Assembly (NCBI GenBank): GCA_031365725.1
Contig: JANLYQ010000056.1
Span: 1 to 24,890 of the forward strand
DNA length: 24,890 nt
Source: JANLYQ01 sp031365725
Lineage (GTDB): Bacteria; Actinomycetota; Actinomycetes; JACCUZ01
Direction of reading: 5' to 3'
The translations under genes were made by a program, and so were the position numbers. Below the pieces are notes generated by a model that saw nothing but the letters and a program-made list of their open reading frames with translations, did not search any database and was not told where the DNA came from. Below are positions 6,660-13,833 of this stretch, in pieces. The number at the start of each line of letters is the position of its first letter. Position 1 is the first letter of the stretch.

Positions 6660-7019
6660 GTGACCGACACTTCCCCCCTCGATCCCGGGCTCGCCGCCCG
6701 CCTGACCCGTGACGCCTCCGGCCTGGTGGCCGCGGTCGTCCAGCAGCACAGCAGCGGCCAGGTCCTCATGCTCGGCTGGATGGATGACGAGGCGCTGCGC
6801 CGGACGCTGACGACCGGGCGGGCGACGTACTGGAGCCGCAGCCGTCAGGAGTACTGGCGCAAGGGCGACACCTCCGGCCACGTCCAGCACGTCCGCGAGG
6901 TCCGCCTGGACTGCGATGGCGACGCCCTTCTCGTCGTCGTCGACCAGGAGGGACCCGCCTGCCACACCGGCGCGCCCACCTGCTTCGACGCGGATCTGCT
7001 CATGACGGCCTCCCGGTGA
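6660..7019 (+). CDS. hisI: Phosphoribosyl-AMP cyclohydrolase
   Basis: HisI opens the purine ring of PR-AMP in the third step of histidine synthesis. The roughly 119-residue protein shows the metal-binding DCDGDA motif and the zinc-binding CHTGAPTCF motif, together with the characteristic YWSRSRQEYWRKG stretch. It is the monofunctional form; no HisE domain follows. An ATG at 6651 would add three residues, but the GTG at 6660 gives the start MTDTSPLDP and fits a leaderless promoter. Its stop overlaps the trpE GTG (GTGA, 7016-7019), a hisI-trpE junction that couples the histidine and tryptophan genes. It is divergent from the EspI-like gene. Confidence 0.95.
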   Translation: MTDTSPLDPGLAARLTRDASGLVAAVVQQHSSGQVLMLGWMDDEALRRTLTTGRATYWSRSRQEYWRKGDTSGHVQHVREVRLDCDGDALLVVVDQEGPACHTGAPTCFDADLLMTASR

Positions 7020-8542
7020 CCGCCACCGACAGCAGCTCCGCCACCCCCGATCTGGAGGCCTTCAGAGCGCTGGCCCGCACCCGCCGGGTCATCCCGGTCA
7101 CCCGGAGGCTGCTCGCCGACGGCGAGACCCCGGTCGGGCTCTATCGCAAGCTGGCCGGCAACCGACCCGGCACCTTCCTGCTCGAGTCGGCCGAGCACGG
7201 CAGGGTCTGGTCGCGCTACTCCTTCGTCGGCGCGCGCTGCCGCGCGACCCTGACCGAGCGCGACGGGCAGGCGCACTGGCTCGGCGAGCCGCCCGTAGGG
7301 GTGCCGACCGACGGCGACCCGTTGGTGGCGCTGCGGGAGACGATCGAGGTGCTGCGCACGCCACGGCTGCCGGACCTCCCGCCGCTGACCGGCGGTCTTG
7401 TGGGCTACCTCGCCTATGACGTCGTACGCCGGTTGGAACGGTTGCCGGTCCTTGCCGAGGACGACCTGCACCTGCCTGAGCTCGGCATGATGCTGGCCAC
7501 CGACCTAGCGGTGCTCGACCACGCCGACGGCTCGGTGCTGCTCATCGCCAACGCCATCAACTACGACGACAGCGACGCCCGGGTGGACTGGGCGCACCAG
7601 GACGCCGTGGCCCGGCTCGACGCGATGACTGCCGACCTGGGGCGACCAGTGCCGGCCAGCGCCGCGACCTACGACGCGAGTGCCGAGCCGACCGTCGTAC
7701 GACGGCGCACGGAAAGGGACTTCGCCGCGGCCGTCAGCCGTGCCATCGGTGAGATCGAGGCCGGCGAGGCGTTCCAGGTCGTGGTGAGCCAGCGGTTCGA
7801 GGTCGCCACCGACGCCGATGCCCTCGACGTCTACCGGATGCTGCGGGTGAGCAACCCCAGCCCGTACATGTACCTGTTGCGCTTCGACGGTTTTGACGTG
7901 GTCGGGTCGAGCCCGGAGGCCCTCGTCAAGGTGACCGGTGGCCGGGCGATGATGCACCCGATCGCCGGCACCCGCTGGCGCGGCTCGACCCCGGAGGAGG
8001 ACGCGACACTGGCCGTCGAGCTGCTCGCCGACCCGAAGGAGCGCGCCGAGCACCTGATGCTCGTCGACCTCGGGCGCAACGACCTCGGACGGGTGTGTCG
8101 GCCGGGCACCGTCGAGGTCGTCGACTTCATGTCGGTCGAGCGCTACAGCCATGTCATGCACATCGTGAGCACCGTGGTCGGTGAGGTGTCGCCGGACCTG
8201 ACGGCCTACGACGTCCTCGCGGCGTGCTTTCCTGCGGGCACGCTGTCCGGGGCGCCGAAGCCGCGCGCGATGGAACTCATCGAGGAGCTCGAACCGACCC
8301 GGCGCGGGCTCTACGGCGGGTGCGTTGGCTATCTCGACTTCGCCGGGGACGCCGACACGGCCATCGCGATCCGCACGGCGCTGATGCGCGACGGCACGGC
8401 CTACGTCCAGGCCGGCGGCGGCATCGTGGCCGACTCCGACCCTGCGGCCGAGGACACCGAGTCCCGCAACAAGGCCATGGCTGTGCTGCGTGCGGTGGCT
8501 ACCGCGGGCACGATGCGCACGGTCAGCAGTTCCGGGTCGTGA
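7016..8542 (+). CDS. trpE: Anthranilate synthase component I
   Basis: TrpE converts chorismate and ammonia (from TrpG glutaminase) to anthranilate, the first committed step to tryptophan. The 508-residue protein has the N-terminal feedback motif LLES (55-58) and NPSPYMYLL (about 280-288), which bind tryptophan in known enzymes. It also has chorismate-binding motifs PIAGTRWRG (315-323), DLGRNDLGRV (351-360) and FPAGTLSGAPK (405-415). It therefore looks feedback-sensitive and complete. The GTG start overlaps the hisI stop, leaving no room for a leader peptide or attenuator, so it is probably read with hisI. No trpG or trpD is in the window. The stop overlaps the next GTG (GTGA, 8539-8542). Confidence 0.96.
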   Translation: MTATDSSSATPDLEAFRALARTRRVIPVTRRLLADGETPVGLYRKLAGNRPGTFLLESAEHGRVWSRYSFVGARCRATLTERDGQAHWLGEPPVGVPTDGDPLVALRETIEVLRTPRLPDLPPLTGGLVGYLAYDVVRRLERLPVLAEDDLHLPELGMMLATDLAVLDHADGSVLLIANAINYDDSDARVDWAHQDAVARLDAMTADLGRPVPASAATYDASAEPTVVRRRTERDFAAAVSRAIGEIEAGEAFQVVVSQRFEVATDADALDVYRMLRVSNPSPYMYLLRFDGFDVVGSSPEALVKVTGGRAMMHPIAGTRWRGSTPEEDATLAVELLADPKERAEHLMLVDLGRNDLGRVCRPGTVEVVDFMSVERYSHVMHIVSTVVGEVSPDLTAYDVLAACFPAGTLSGAPKPRAMELIEELEPTRRGLYGGCVGYLDFAGDADTAIAIRTALMRDGTAYVQAGGGIVADSDPAAEDTESRNKAMAVLRAVATAGTMRTVSSSGS

Positions 8543-8991
8543 CACCCGGGCGCGAACGGGGGGTCGCGATCGGAGCCGTCGCTGTCGGCGCCTGCGTCGC
8601 GCTTCTCGCCGGCCTGGGGTCCACAGGCACGAGTGGCGCAGGTACCGGCGTGCCCGGGGCGACCGGTGGCGCGAGTGCCGGTGCCGCACTCGCGCTCGTG
8701 GTCTTGGCCGGTGCGGGCGCGGTGCTGCTGGTGCGGAAGCGGGCCAAGCAGGCGCTGGGGGTGGTGCTGCTGCTGGTCGCTCTCGGACTGGTGACGACCG
8801 GCCTCTCGCCGCTGCGGGTCGCGCCGGTGCTCGGCGGTCTGCTGTCCGCCGTGGGTGCTGCCCTCGTCGTCGTACGGGCCGGGCGGTGGCCGCAGCCGCG
8901 GTCGCGCTACGACGCCCCCGCCGCGCGCCGCGACGGGACGCCGCGCGACACGTGGGAGGCCCTGGACCGCGGCGAGGACCCGACTGCCTGA
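8539..8991 (+). CDS. Trp-region conserved membrane protein (TIGR02234-like)
   Basis: A 150-residue protein with about four hydrophobic segments (roughly residues 8-26, 45-63, 70-87 and 92-112) and a polar C-terminal tail ending DTWEALDRGEDPTA. Position directly after trpE, the RERG start and the WEALDRGEDPT tail match the actinobacterial family annotated as Trp biosynthesis-associated membrane protein. Its function is unknown. The GTG at 8539 overlaps the trpE stop, so translation is coupled. A 75-base gap follows before the next gene. Confidence 0.85.
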   Translation: MTPGRERGVAIGAVAVGACVALLAGLGSTGTSGAGTGVPGATGGASAGAALALVVLAGAGAVLLVRKRAKQALGVVLLLVALGLVTTGLSPLRVAPVLGGLLSAVGAALVVVRAGRWPQPRSRYDAPAARRDGTPRDTWEALDRGEDPTA

Positions 8992-9053
8992 GCGCCCTGG
9001 CACACTCTGTCGTCAGCGGCGCGCATCACCTGCCCGCACCGCACACGACCACG

Positions 9054-9058
9054 GGAGG
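9054..9058 (+). promoter_or_regulatory. Ribosome-binding site GGAGG for the HGxxPAAW gene
   Basis: GGAGG ends 8 bases before the ATG at 9067, one of few clear Shine-Dalgarno sites in a window where most genes are overlap-coupled or look leaderless. No clear promoter was found in the 75-base gap before it. Confidence 0.7.
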
Positions 9059-9066
9059 ACCACCTC

Positions 9067-9339
9067 ATGTCGGCTAGCCACGGCAGCACCCCCGCCGCGT
9101 GGACGGCGGTGGGTGTCATGTTCCTGGGCTTCCTCGTCAGTGGCATCGCCCTGCCGCTGGCGCAGCCCTGGCTGTTCTTCGTCGGCATGGGTGTCGTGGT
9201 CCTCGGGGCAGTCGTCGGCAAGGTGATGTCGATGATGGGCCTGGGCAACACAGTGGCCTACAAGGACGCCAAGGACCCTGACTACGATGGCAGCAGTGCG
9301 ACCACGCAGTCCGCGACCCCCGAGGGTGGCCACGCGTGA
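9067..9339 (+). CDS. HGxxPAAW family small membrane protein
   Basis: A 90-residue protein that carries the name-giving motif HGSTPAAW at residues 5-12, followed by two membrane segments (about 13-30 and 34-52) and a polar acidic tail. Families with this motif are found in actinobacterial trp regions; the function is not known. The ATG has a good GGAGG site. The stop overlaps the GTG of the next gene (GTGA, 9336-9339). Confidence 0.88.
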   Translation: MSASHGSTPAAWTAVGVMFLGFLVSGIALPLAQPWLFFVGMGVVVLGAVVGKVMSMMGLGNTVAYKDAKDPDYDGSSATTQSATPEGGHA

Positions 9340-9794
9340 GCGAGCAGCCGCCGTTCGGCTCCGATCCCGACGGCGACCAGCCGCCGTGGCAGTCGAGCCC
9401 GCCGCCTCCGCCGTACGGGCAGCAGCCGCAGTACGGCCAGCCCCAGTACGGCCAGCCCCAGTACGGCCAGCCCCAGTACGGCCAGCCGCAGTACGGCCAG
9501 CCCCAGTACGGAGCGCCGTCCGGGTACGGCGCTCCGCCGGACAACTACCTGGTGTGGGCGATCCTCTCGACCGTGCTGTGCTGCCTGCCGCTGGGCGTCG
9601 CCTCGATCGTCTTCTCCAGCCAGGTCAACTCGAAGTTCGCGGCCGGCGATCTCGCCGGCGCCCAGGAGTCGTCCCGCCGGGCCAAGAACTTCGCCATCTG
9701 GTCGGCGGTGGCCAGCGCGGCCAGCGTCGTCGTGGTCGTCATCGGCGTCGCGGTCCTCGCGGCCACCTCCGGCTCCGGGTCCACGAGTCCCTGA
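9336..9794 (+). CDS. CD225/dispanin-like membrane protein with N-terminal PQYGQ repeats
   Basis: A 152-residue protein. Residues 1-68 are Pro/Gln/Tyr/Gly-rich and disordered, with five PQYGQ repeats and a sixth PQYGA (31-60). Residues 69-145 show the CD225/dispanin (interferon-induced transmembrane-like) layout: PDNYLVWAILSTVLCCLPLG with a membrane-dipping hydrophobic stretch and paired Cys (82-83). A basic loop (SSQVNSKFAAGDLAGAQESSRRAKNFA) and a second membrane helix (about 121-143) follow. The bacterial role is unknown; eukaryotic relatives affect membrane curvature. The GTG at 9336 overlaps the previous stop. DUF4190 is an alternative family label for proteins of this shape. Confidence 0.82.
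   Translation: MSEQPPFGSDPDGDQPPWQSSPPPPPYGQQPQYGQPQYGQPQYGQPQYGQPQYGQPQYGAPSGYGAPPDNYLVWAILSTVLCCLPLGVASIVFSSQVNSKFAAGDLAGAQESSRRAKNFAIWSAVASAASVVVVVIGVAVLAATSGSGSTSP
9429..9518 (+). repeat. 15-bp in-frame tandem repeat (PQYGQ units)
   Basis: Five near-identical 15-base units with the core CAGTACGGCCAGCC start at 9429, 9444, 9459, 9474 and 9489. A sixth, diverged unit (CAGTACGGAGCGCCG) covers 9504-9518. Units differ at the last base (C or G). The length is a multiple of three, so unit gain or loss would keep the frame. It lies within the CD225-like gene. Confidence 0.95.
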
Positions 9795-9795
9795 C

Positions 9796-10182
9796 GTGTC
9801 GTTGCGGGGGCCGTTGGCCACCGCCGCTTCTGCGGCGGCCGGTGTCGCCTACCTCGGCGCCGTCGACCCCAACCAACCCGGGCACTATCCGACCTGTCCG
9901 TTCCTCTGGTTGACCGGGCTCTACTGCCCGGGCTGTGGTGCGCTGCGTACCGTGCACGCGTTGGCCCACGGCGATCTCCGTGCGGCGTTCGGTCTCAACG
10001 TCCTCGCCGTCGCCGGGTTCGTCCTGCTCGGGGTCATCTGGTTGCGGTGGACCATTCGAGAGTGGCGGGGCGTCCCACGCACCACGGTGGCGCCGGCCTG
10101 GAGCGTGCGGCTCATGGCAGGTGTGACCGTGGCCTTCTGGGTGCTGCGCAACCTCCCCGTGGGCGCAGCACTCGCCCCGTGA
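9796..10182 (+). CDS. DUF2752 family membrane protein
   Basis: A 128-residue protein with the DUF2752 pattern CPFLWLTGLYCPGCGALR (C34, C44, C47), followed by HALAHGDLRAAFGLN and two further hydrophobic segments (about 70-85 and 105-122). The Cys spacing may bind metal or form a disulphide; the role is unknown. The GTG at 9796 begins one base after the previous stop and no ribosome-binding site is visible, so reinitiation is likely. It is the last of four small membrane genes between trpE and trpC. Confidence 0.85.
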   Translation: MSLRGPLATAASAAAGVAYLGAVDPNQPGHYPTCPFLWLTGLYCPGCGALRTVHALAHGDLRAAFGLNVLAVAGFVLLGVIWLRWTIREWRGVPRTTVAPAWSVRLMAGVTVAFWVLRNLPVGAALAP

Positions 10183-10192
10183 GGGGCCCGGT

Positions 10193-10198
10193 TAGGCT
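10193..10198 (+). promoter_or_regulatory. Candidate -10 element TAGGCT for trpCBA
   Basis: TAGGCT (TANNNT type) lies in the 88-base gap before trpC and would give a leader of about 65 bases. The leader holds no short frame with Trp codons, so no attenuator is evident. No clear -35 is seen. Confidence 0.4.
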
Positions 10199-10256
10199 GG
10201 ACCTGCCGCCGTACGACGCGCGGACCCGGCACAGACGGCACCGGTCGACGACAGGC

Positions 10257-10263
10257 GAGGGGA
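10257..10263 (+). promoter_or_regulatory. Ribosome-binding site GAGGGGA for trpC
   Basis: GAGGGGA ends 7 bases before the GTG at 10271 and fixes the trpC start. Confidence 0.65.
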
Positions 10264-10270
10264 CCCCCAC

Positions 10271-11077
10271 GTGAGCGTGCTCGACGACATCCTGGTCGGC
10301 GTCCGCGCCGACCTGGCCACGCGTCAGGCGCAGGTCAGCCTGGACGAGCTCAAGGCCAAGGCAGAAGGTCGTCCCGACTGCCGCAACGCGCTGGCCGTGC
10401 TCAAGGGCGACCGCGTCTCGGTCATCGCCGAGGTCAAGCGCGCCAGCCCGTCCAGGGGCCCGCTCGCCGAGATCAACGACCCGGCCGCGCTGGCTGCCGC
10501 CTACGAAGCCGGCGGCGCTGCCGTCATCAGTGTGCTCACCGAGCAGCGCCGGTTCGGCGGCAGTCTCGACGACCTCGTGGCCGTACGCCGTGCCGTGGAC
10601 GTGCCGGTGCTGCGCAAGGACTTCATCGTCTCGAGCTATCAGCTGTGGGAGGCCCGGGTGGCCGGCGCCGACCTGGCGTTGCTGATCGTCGCTGCGCTGG
10701 ACCAGAACGCGCTCGTGTCACTGGTCGAGCGCACCAAGACCATCGGCCTCACCCCGCTGGTCGAGTGCCACACGGTGGAGGAGGTCGCGCGCGCGGTCGA
10801 CGCCGGCGCGGAGATCATCGGCATCAACGCCCGCAACCTGCTCACCCTCGAGGTCGACCGGGCGGTTTTCGCCGAGGTCGCCCCGCACGTGCCCGACCAC
10901 GTCGTGTGCGTCGCGGAATCCGGGGTACGCGGACCGCATGACGTCATCGACTACGCCCGCGCGGGCGCCGACGCGGTCCTGGTCGGCGAGACGCTGGTGA
11001 CCGGCAAGGACCCGCGCAGCGCGGTGGCAGACCTCGTCGCCGCCGGTGCCCACCCGGCCCTCAAGCACGACCGATGA
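10271..11077 (+). CDS. trpC: Indole-3-glycerol phosphate synthase
   Basis: TrpC closes the indole ring, converting CdRP to indole-3-glycerol phosphate. The 268-residue TIM barrel has the catalytic K56 in IAEVKRASPSRG and K116 in VLRKDFIV, an LVECHT segment (E165), the GINARNLLT motif (about 184-192), and the AESGVRG and AVLVGETLV phosphate-binding loops. It is a stand-alone enzyme, not fused to TrpF. The GTG at 10271 has GAGGGGA upstream. The stop overlaps an ATG of trpB (ATGA, 11074-11077). Confidence 0.97.
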   Translation: MSVLDDILVGVRADLATRQAQVSLDELKAKAEGRPDCRNALAVLKGDRVSVIAEVKRASPSRGPLAEINDPAALAAAYEAGGAAVISVLTEQRRFGGSLDDLVAVRRAVDVPVLRKDFIVSSYQLWEARVAGADLALLIVAALDQNALVSLVERTKTIGLTPLVECHTVEEVARAVDAGAEIIGINARNLLTLEVDRAVFAEVAPHVPDHVVCVAESGVRGPHDVIDYARAGADAVLVGETLVTGKDPRSAVADLVAAGAHPALKHDR

Positions 11078-12330
11078 GCAGTGAGGCGAGAAAGATGACT
11101 GACGACACGCGACCGGCGGCCCGGCACAGCGAGGTGCCCGACGCCGCCGGCCACTTCGGCCCCTACGGCGGCCGGTTCGTGCCCGAGGCCCTGGTGGCGG
11201 CCCTGGACGAGCTGACCGCGGCCTACGACAAAGCCCGGCACGACGAGACCTTCCAGGCCGAGCTCGCCGGGCTGCTGTCGACGTACACCGGTCGACCCAG
11301 CCCGGTCACCGACGCACGCCGGTTTGCCGAGCACGCCGGGGGAGCCCGCGTGCTGCTCAAGCGCGAGGACCTCAACCACACCGGCTCGCACAAGATCAAC
11401 AACGTGCTGGGGCAGGCGCTGCTCGCGCGCGACATGGGCAAGACGCGGGTCATCGCCGAGACCGGTGCCGGGCAGCACGGAGTCGCGACCGCGACAGCCG
11501 CTGCCCTGCTGGGGCTGGAGTGCGTGGTCTACATGGGCGCCGAGGACACCCGGCGGCAGGCGCTCAACGTCGCCCGGATGCGTCTGCTCGGAGCCGAGGT
11601 CGTCGCCGTCGAGGCCGGCAGCCAGACCCTCAAGGACGCCATCAACGAGGCGATGCGCGACTGGGTCACCAACGTCGAGCACACCCACTACATCCTCGGT
11701 ACCGTCACCGGTCCGCACCCGTTCCCCGCCATGGTGCGCGACTTCCAGCGGATCATCGGCGACGAGGCTCGCCAGCAGGTGCTCGACCTCACCGGCGGGC
11801 TGCCCGACGCCGTGGTGGCCTGCGTCGGCGGCGGCTCCAACGCGATGGGCATCTTCACCGCGTTCCTCGATGACGACGACGTCCGGCTCTACGGCTTCGA
11901 GGCCGGCGGCGAGGGTGTCGACAGCGGGCGCCACGCAGCGCGCATGGCGGGCGGGTCACCGGGCGTGCTGCACGGCACCCGCACCTATGTCATGCAGGAC
12001 GACATGGGCCAGACCATGCCGTCGCACTCGATCTCTGCCGGGCTCGACTATCCAGGCGTCGGCCCTCAGCACGCCTGGCTGCACGACACGGGCCGGGCGA
12101 CCTACGCCCCGATCACCGACGTCGAGGCCATGGATGCCTTCGCCCTGCTGTGCCGCACCGAGGGCATCATCCCGGCCATCGAGAGCGCGCACGCGATCGC
12201 CGGCGCAGCCAAGGTCGGCCGTGAGCTCGGCCCCGACGCCACCATCCTGGTCAACCTCTCGGGGCGCGGCGACAAGGACGTCGACACTGCCGCTGCGTGG
12301 TTCTCGGTCGTGCCCGGGCAGGGCGGGTGA
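11074..12330 (+). CDS. trpB: Tryptophan synthase beta chain
   Basis: TrpB joins indole to serine using PLP. The 418-residue protein has the PLP lysine K107 in NHTGSHKINN, the catalytic Glu E129 in AETGAGQHG, and the PLP-phosphate loop CVGGGSNAMG (250-259). It is the ordinary TrpB1 type paired with trpA. Two starts are possible. The ATG at 11074 overlaps the trpC stop and is coordinate-based here. The in-frame ATG at 11095 is preceded by GAGG at 11083-11086 with an 8-base spacer and would remove seven residues. Both precede the conserved HFGPYGGRFVPE block. The stop overlaps the trpA GTG. Confidence 0.97.
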   Translation: MSSEARKMTDDTRPAARHSEVPDAAGHFGPYGGRFVPEALVAALDELTAAYDKARHDETFQAELAGLLSTYTGRPSPVTDARRFAEHAGGARVLLKREDLNHTGSHKINNVLGQALLARDMGKTRVIAETGAGQHGVATATAAALLGLECVVYMGAEDTRRQALNVARMRLLGAEVVAVEAGSQTLKDAINEAMRDWVTNVEHTHYILGTVTGPHPFPAMVRDFQRIIGDEARQQVLDLTGGLPDAVVACVGGGSNAMGIFTAFLDDDDVRLYGFEAGGEGVDSGRHAARMAGGSPGVLHGTRTYVMQDDMGQTMPSHSISAGLDYPGVGPQHAWLHDTGRATYAPITDVEAMDAFALLCRTEGIIPAIESAHAIAGAAKVGRELGPDATILVNLSGRGDKDVDTAAAWFSVVPGQGG

Positions 12331-13160
12331 GCACAGTGACGGCGGTGCCCAGCGACCTGCTGACCCGGGTGCTGGCCACGGCTCGCCAGGAGAACCGGGC
12401 CGCGCTGGTCGGCTACCTCCCGGCCGGCTACCCCTCGGTCGAGGGCGGCATCGAGGCGATGGTCGCCATGGTCCACGGCGGCTGCGACGTCATCGAGGTC
12501 GGGTTGCCCTACTCCGACCCGCTGATGGACGGCCCGACGATCCAGGCGGCCGTCGAGGTCGCGCTTGCCGCTGGCACGACCACCGACGATGTGCTCGCGA
12601 CGGTCAGTGGCGTGGCCGCCACCGGTGCCCCGACGGTGGTGATGTCCTACTGGAACCCGATCGAGCGCTACGGCACCCGACGGTTCGCCGACGGCCTGGT
12701 GGCCGCCGGCGGCGCGGGCGTCATCACCCCCGACCTCACCCCGGACGAGGCCGGCACCGAGCCCTCCGACTGGCTCGGCGCCACTGACGCCACCGGGCTC
12801 GGCCGGGTCTTTCTCGTCGCCCCGTCCTCGACCGATGCCCGCATCGCCTCCACCACGGCCCAGTGCCGCGGCTTCGTCTACGCGGCCTCGACCATGGGGG
12901 TCACCGGGACCCGCACGTCGGTCGGCGACGCCGCCGGCGCCCTCGTCGCTCGGGTGCGGGCGGTGTCCGACGTGCCGGTCTGCGTCGGCCTCGGGGTCTC
13001 CGACGCGCGCCAGGCTGCTGAGGTGGCTGGCTTCGCTGATGGCGTGATCGTCGGATCGGCGTTCGTGCGGGCCATGCTCGATGCACCGACCCCCGCGGCC
13101 GGTGTCGCCGCGGTCGAGCGCCTGGCTGCCGAGCTCGCGGAGGGCGTCCGCGCGCGATGA
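12327..13160 (+). CDS. trpA: Tryptophan synthase alpha chain
   Basis: TrpA cleaves indole-3-glycerol phosphate and passes indole to TrpB. The 277-residue TIM barrel has the catalytic Glu E57 in CDVIEVGLPYSDP and Asp D68 in MDGPTIQAA, plus GLGVSDARQ and GVIVGSAFV phosphate-binding loops. The GTG at 12327 overlaps the trpB stop (GTGA); a second in-frame GTG at 12336 is the alternative. The stop overlaps the ATG of the SCO gene (ATGA, 13157-13160), so this lipoprotein gene is joined to the trp operon. Confidence 0.96.
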   Translation: MSTVTAVPSDLLTRVLATARQENRAALVGYLPAGYPSVEGGIEAMVAMVHGGCDVIEVGLPYSDPLMDGPTIQAAVEVALAAGTTTDDVLATVSGVAATGAPTVVMSYWNPIERYGTRRFADGLVAAGGAGVITPDLTPDEAGTEPSDWLGATDATGLGRVFLVAPSSTDARIASTTAQCRGFVYAASTMGVTGTRTSVGDAAGALVARVRAVSDVPVCVGLGVSDARQAAEVAGFADGVIVGSAFVRAMLDAPTPAAGVAAVERLAAELAEGVRAR

Positions 13161-13825
13161 CCTGCGCCGTCGCGCGACACCCTCGCCCCTCGTCGTACGT
13201 CGTGGGGGTCGGGGTCGCCCTTCTCCTGTCGTTCCTGGCTGCTTGCACGACCGGTGCGGCCGAGTCGGAAACGGGATCGTCCACGCTGGTCACCAACGGC
13301 CAGAAGGGCTGGCACGGCACTCCCGTCTCGCGCGGCTACCCGCTGCCGGGGCAGTCGTTCACCGACACGGCGGGCCACACGACCACTCTGCCGGAGGTCG
13401 CGACCGCGCCGATCTCGCTGGTGTTCTTCGGCTACTCGCACTGCCCGGACATCTGCAACGTGGTCCTGGCCAACATGGCGGCCGCGCTGCGCGGGACGTC
13501 ACCGGCGGTCCGCGCCCGGGTGCGGCTGGTCTTCGTCACCACCGACCCGGCTCGCGACACCCCGCCGGTGGTGCGCGCCTACCTCGACAGGTTCGACCCG
13601 CGGTTCGAGGGCCTGGTCGCGCCCGTCGAGACCATCGCGTCGGCGGCCAAGGCGCTCTACATCAGCTATGAGAAGCCCGACGGCAGCCGCGGTGGCAGCT
13701 ATGAGGTCGACCACGGCACCTACACGACGGCGTTCCTGCACGGGAAGGCGCGTCTGGTCTGGTCCTCCGATGCCACCGTCGCCGACATCCGCGCCGACCT
13801 CGTCCGCCTCACGCGGCTAGCCTGA
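13157..13825 (+). CDS. SCO1/SenC/PrrC-family copper-binding lipoprotein
   Basis: SCO proteins have a thioredoxin fold and deliver copper to, or reduce, the Cu-A site of cytochrome c oxidase outside the membrane. The 222-residue protein has a lipoprotein signal peptide (hydrophobic 14-29, lipobox LAAC with C30). It also has the copper-binding CxxxC motif CPDIC (C96, C100) within FFGYSHCPDIC, the VFVTTDPARDTP block, and the third ligand H186 in YEVDHGTYT. All three ligands are present, so it should bind copper. The start overlaps the trpA stop, and lgt begins 8 bases after its end. That is a fitting neighbour, since Lgt would lipidate C30. No oxidase genes are in the window. Confidence 0.93.
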   Translation: MTCAVARHPRPSSYVVGVGVALLLSFLAACTTGAAESETGSSTLVTNGQKGWHGTPVSRGYPLPGQSFTDTAGHTTTLPEVATAPISLVFFGYSHCPDICNVVLANMAAALRGTSPAVRARVRLVFVTTDPARDTPPVVRAYLDRFDPRFEGLVAPVETIASAAKALYISYEKPDGSRGGSYEVDHGTYTTAFLHGKARLVWSSDATVADIRADLVRLTRLA

Positions 13826-13833
13826 GCACCGCG

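Noticed and set aside
9429..9518. Short tandem repeats as a possible CRISPR array
   Set aside because: The units are 15 bases, directly adjacent without spacers, and in frame as PQYGQ inside a coding gene.
10183..10270. Possible trp attenuator or leader peptide before trpC
   Set aside because: No short frame with Trp codons and no terminator/antiterminator pairing is visible; only a -10 candidate and a ribosome-binding site.
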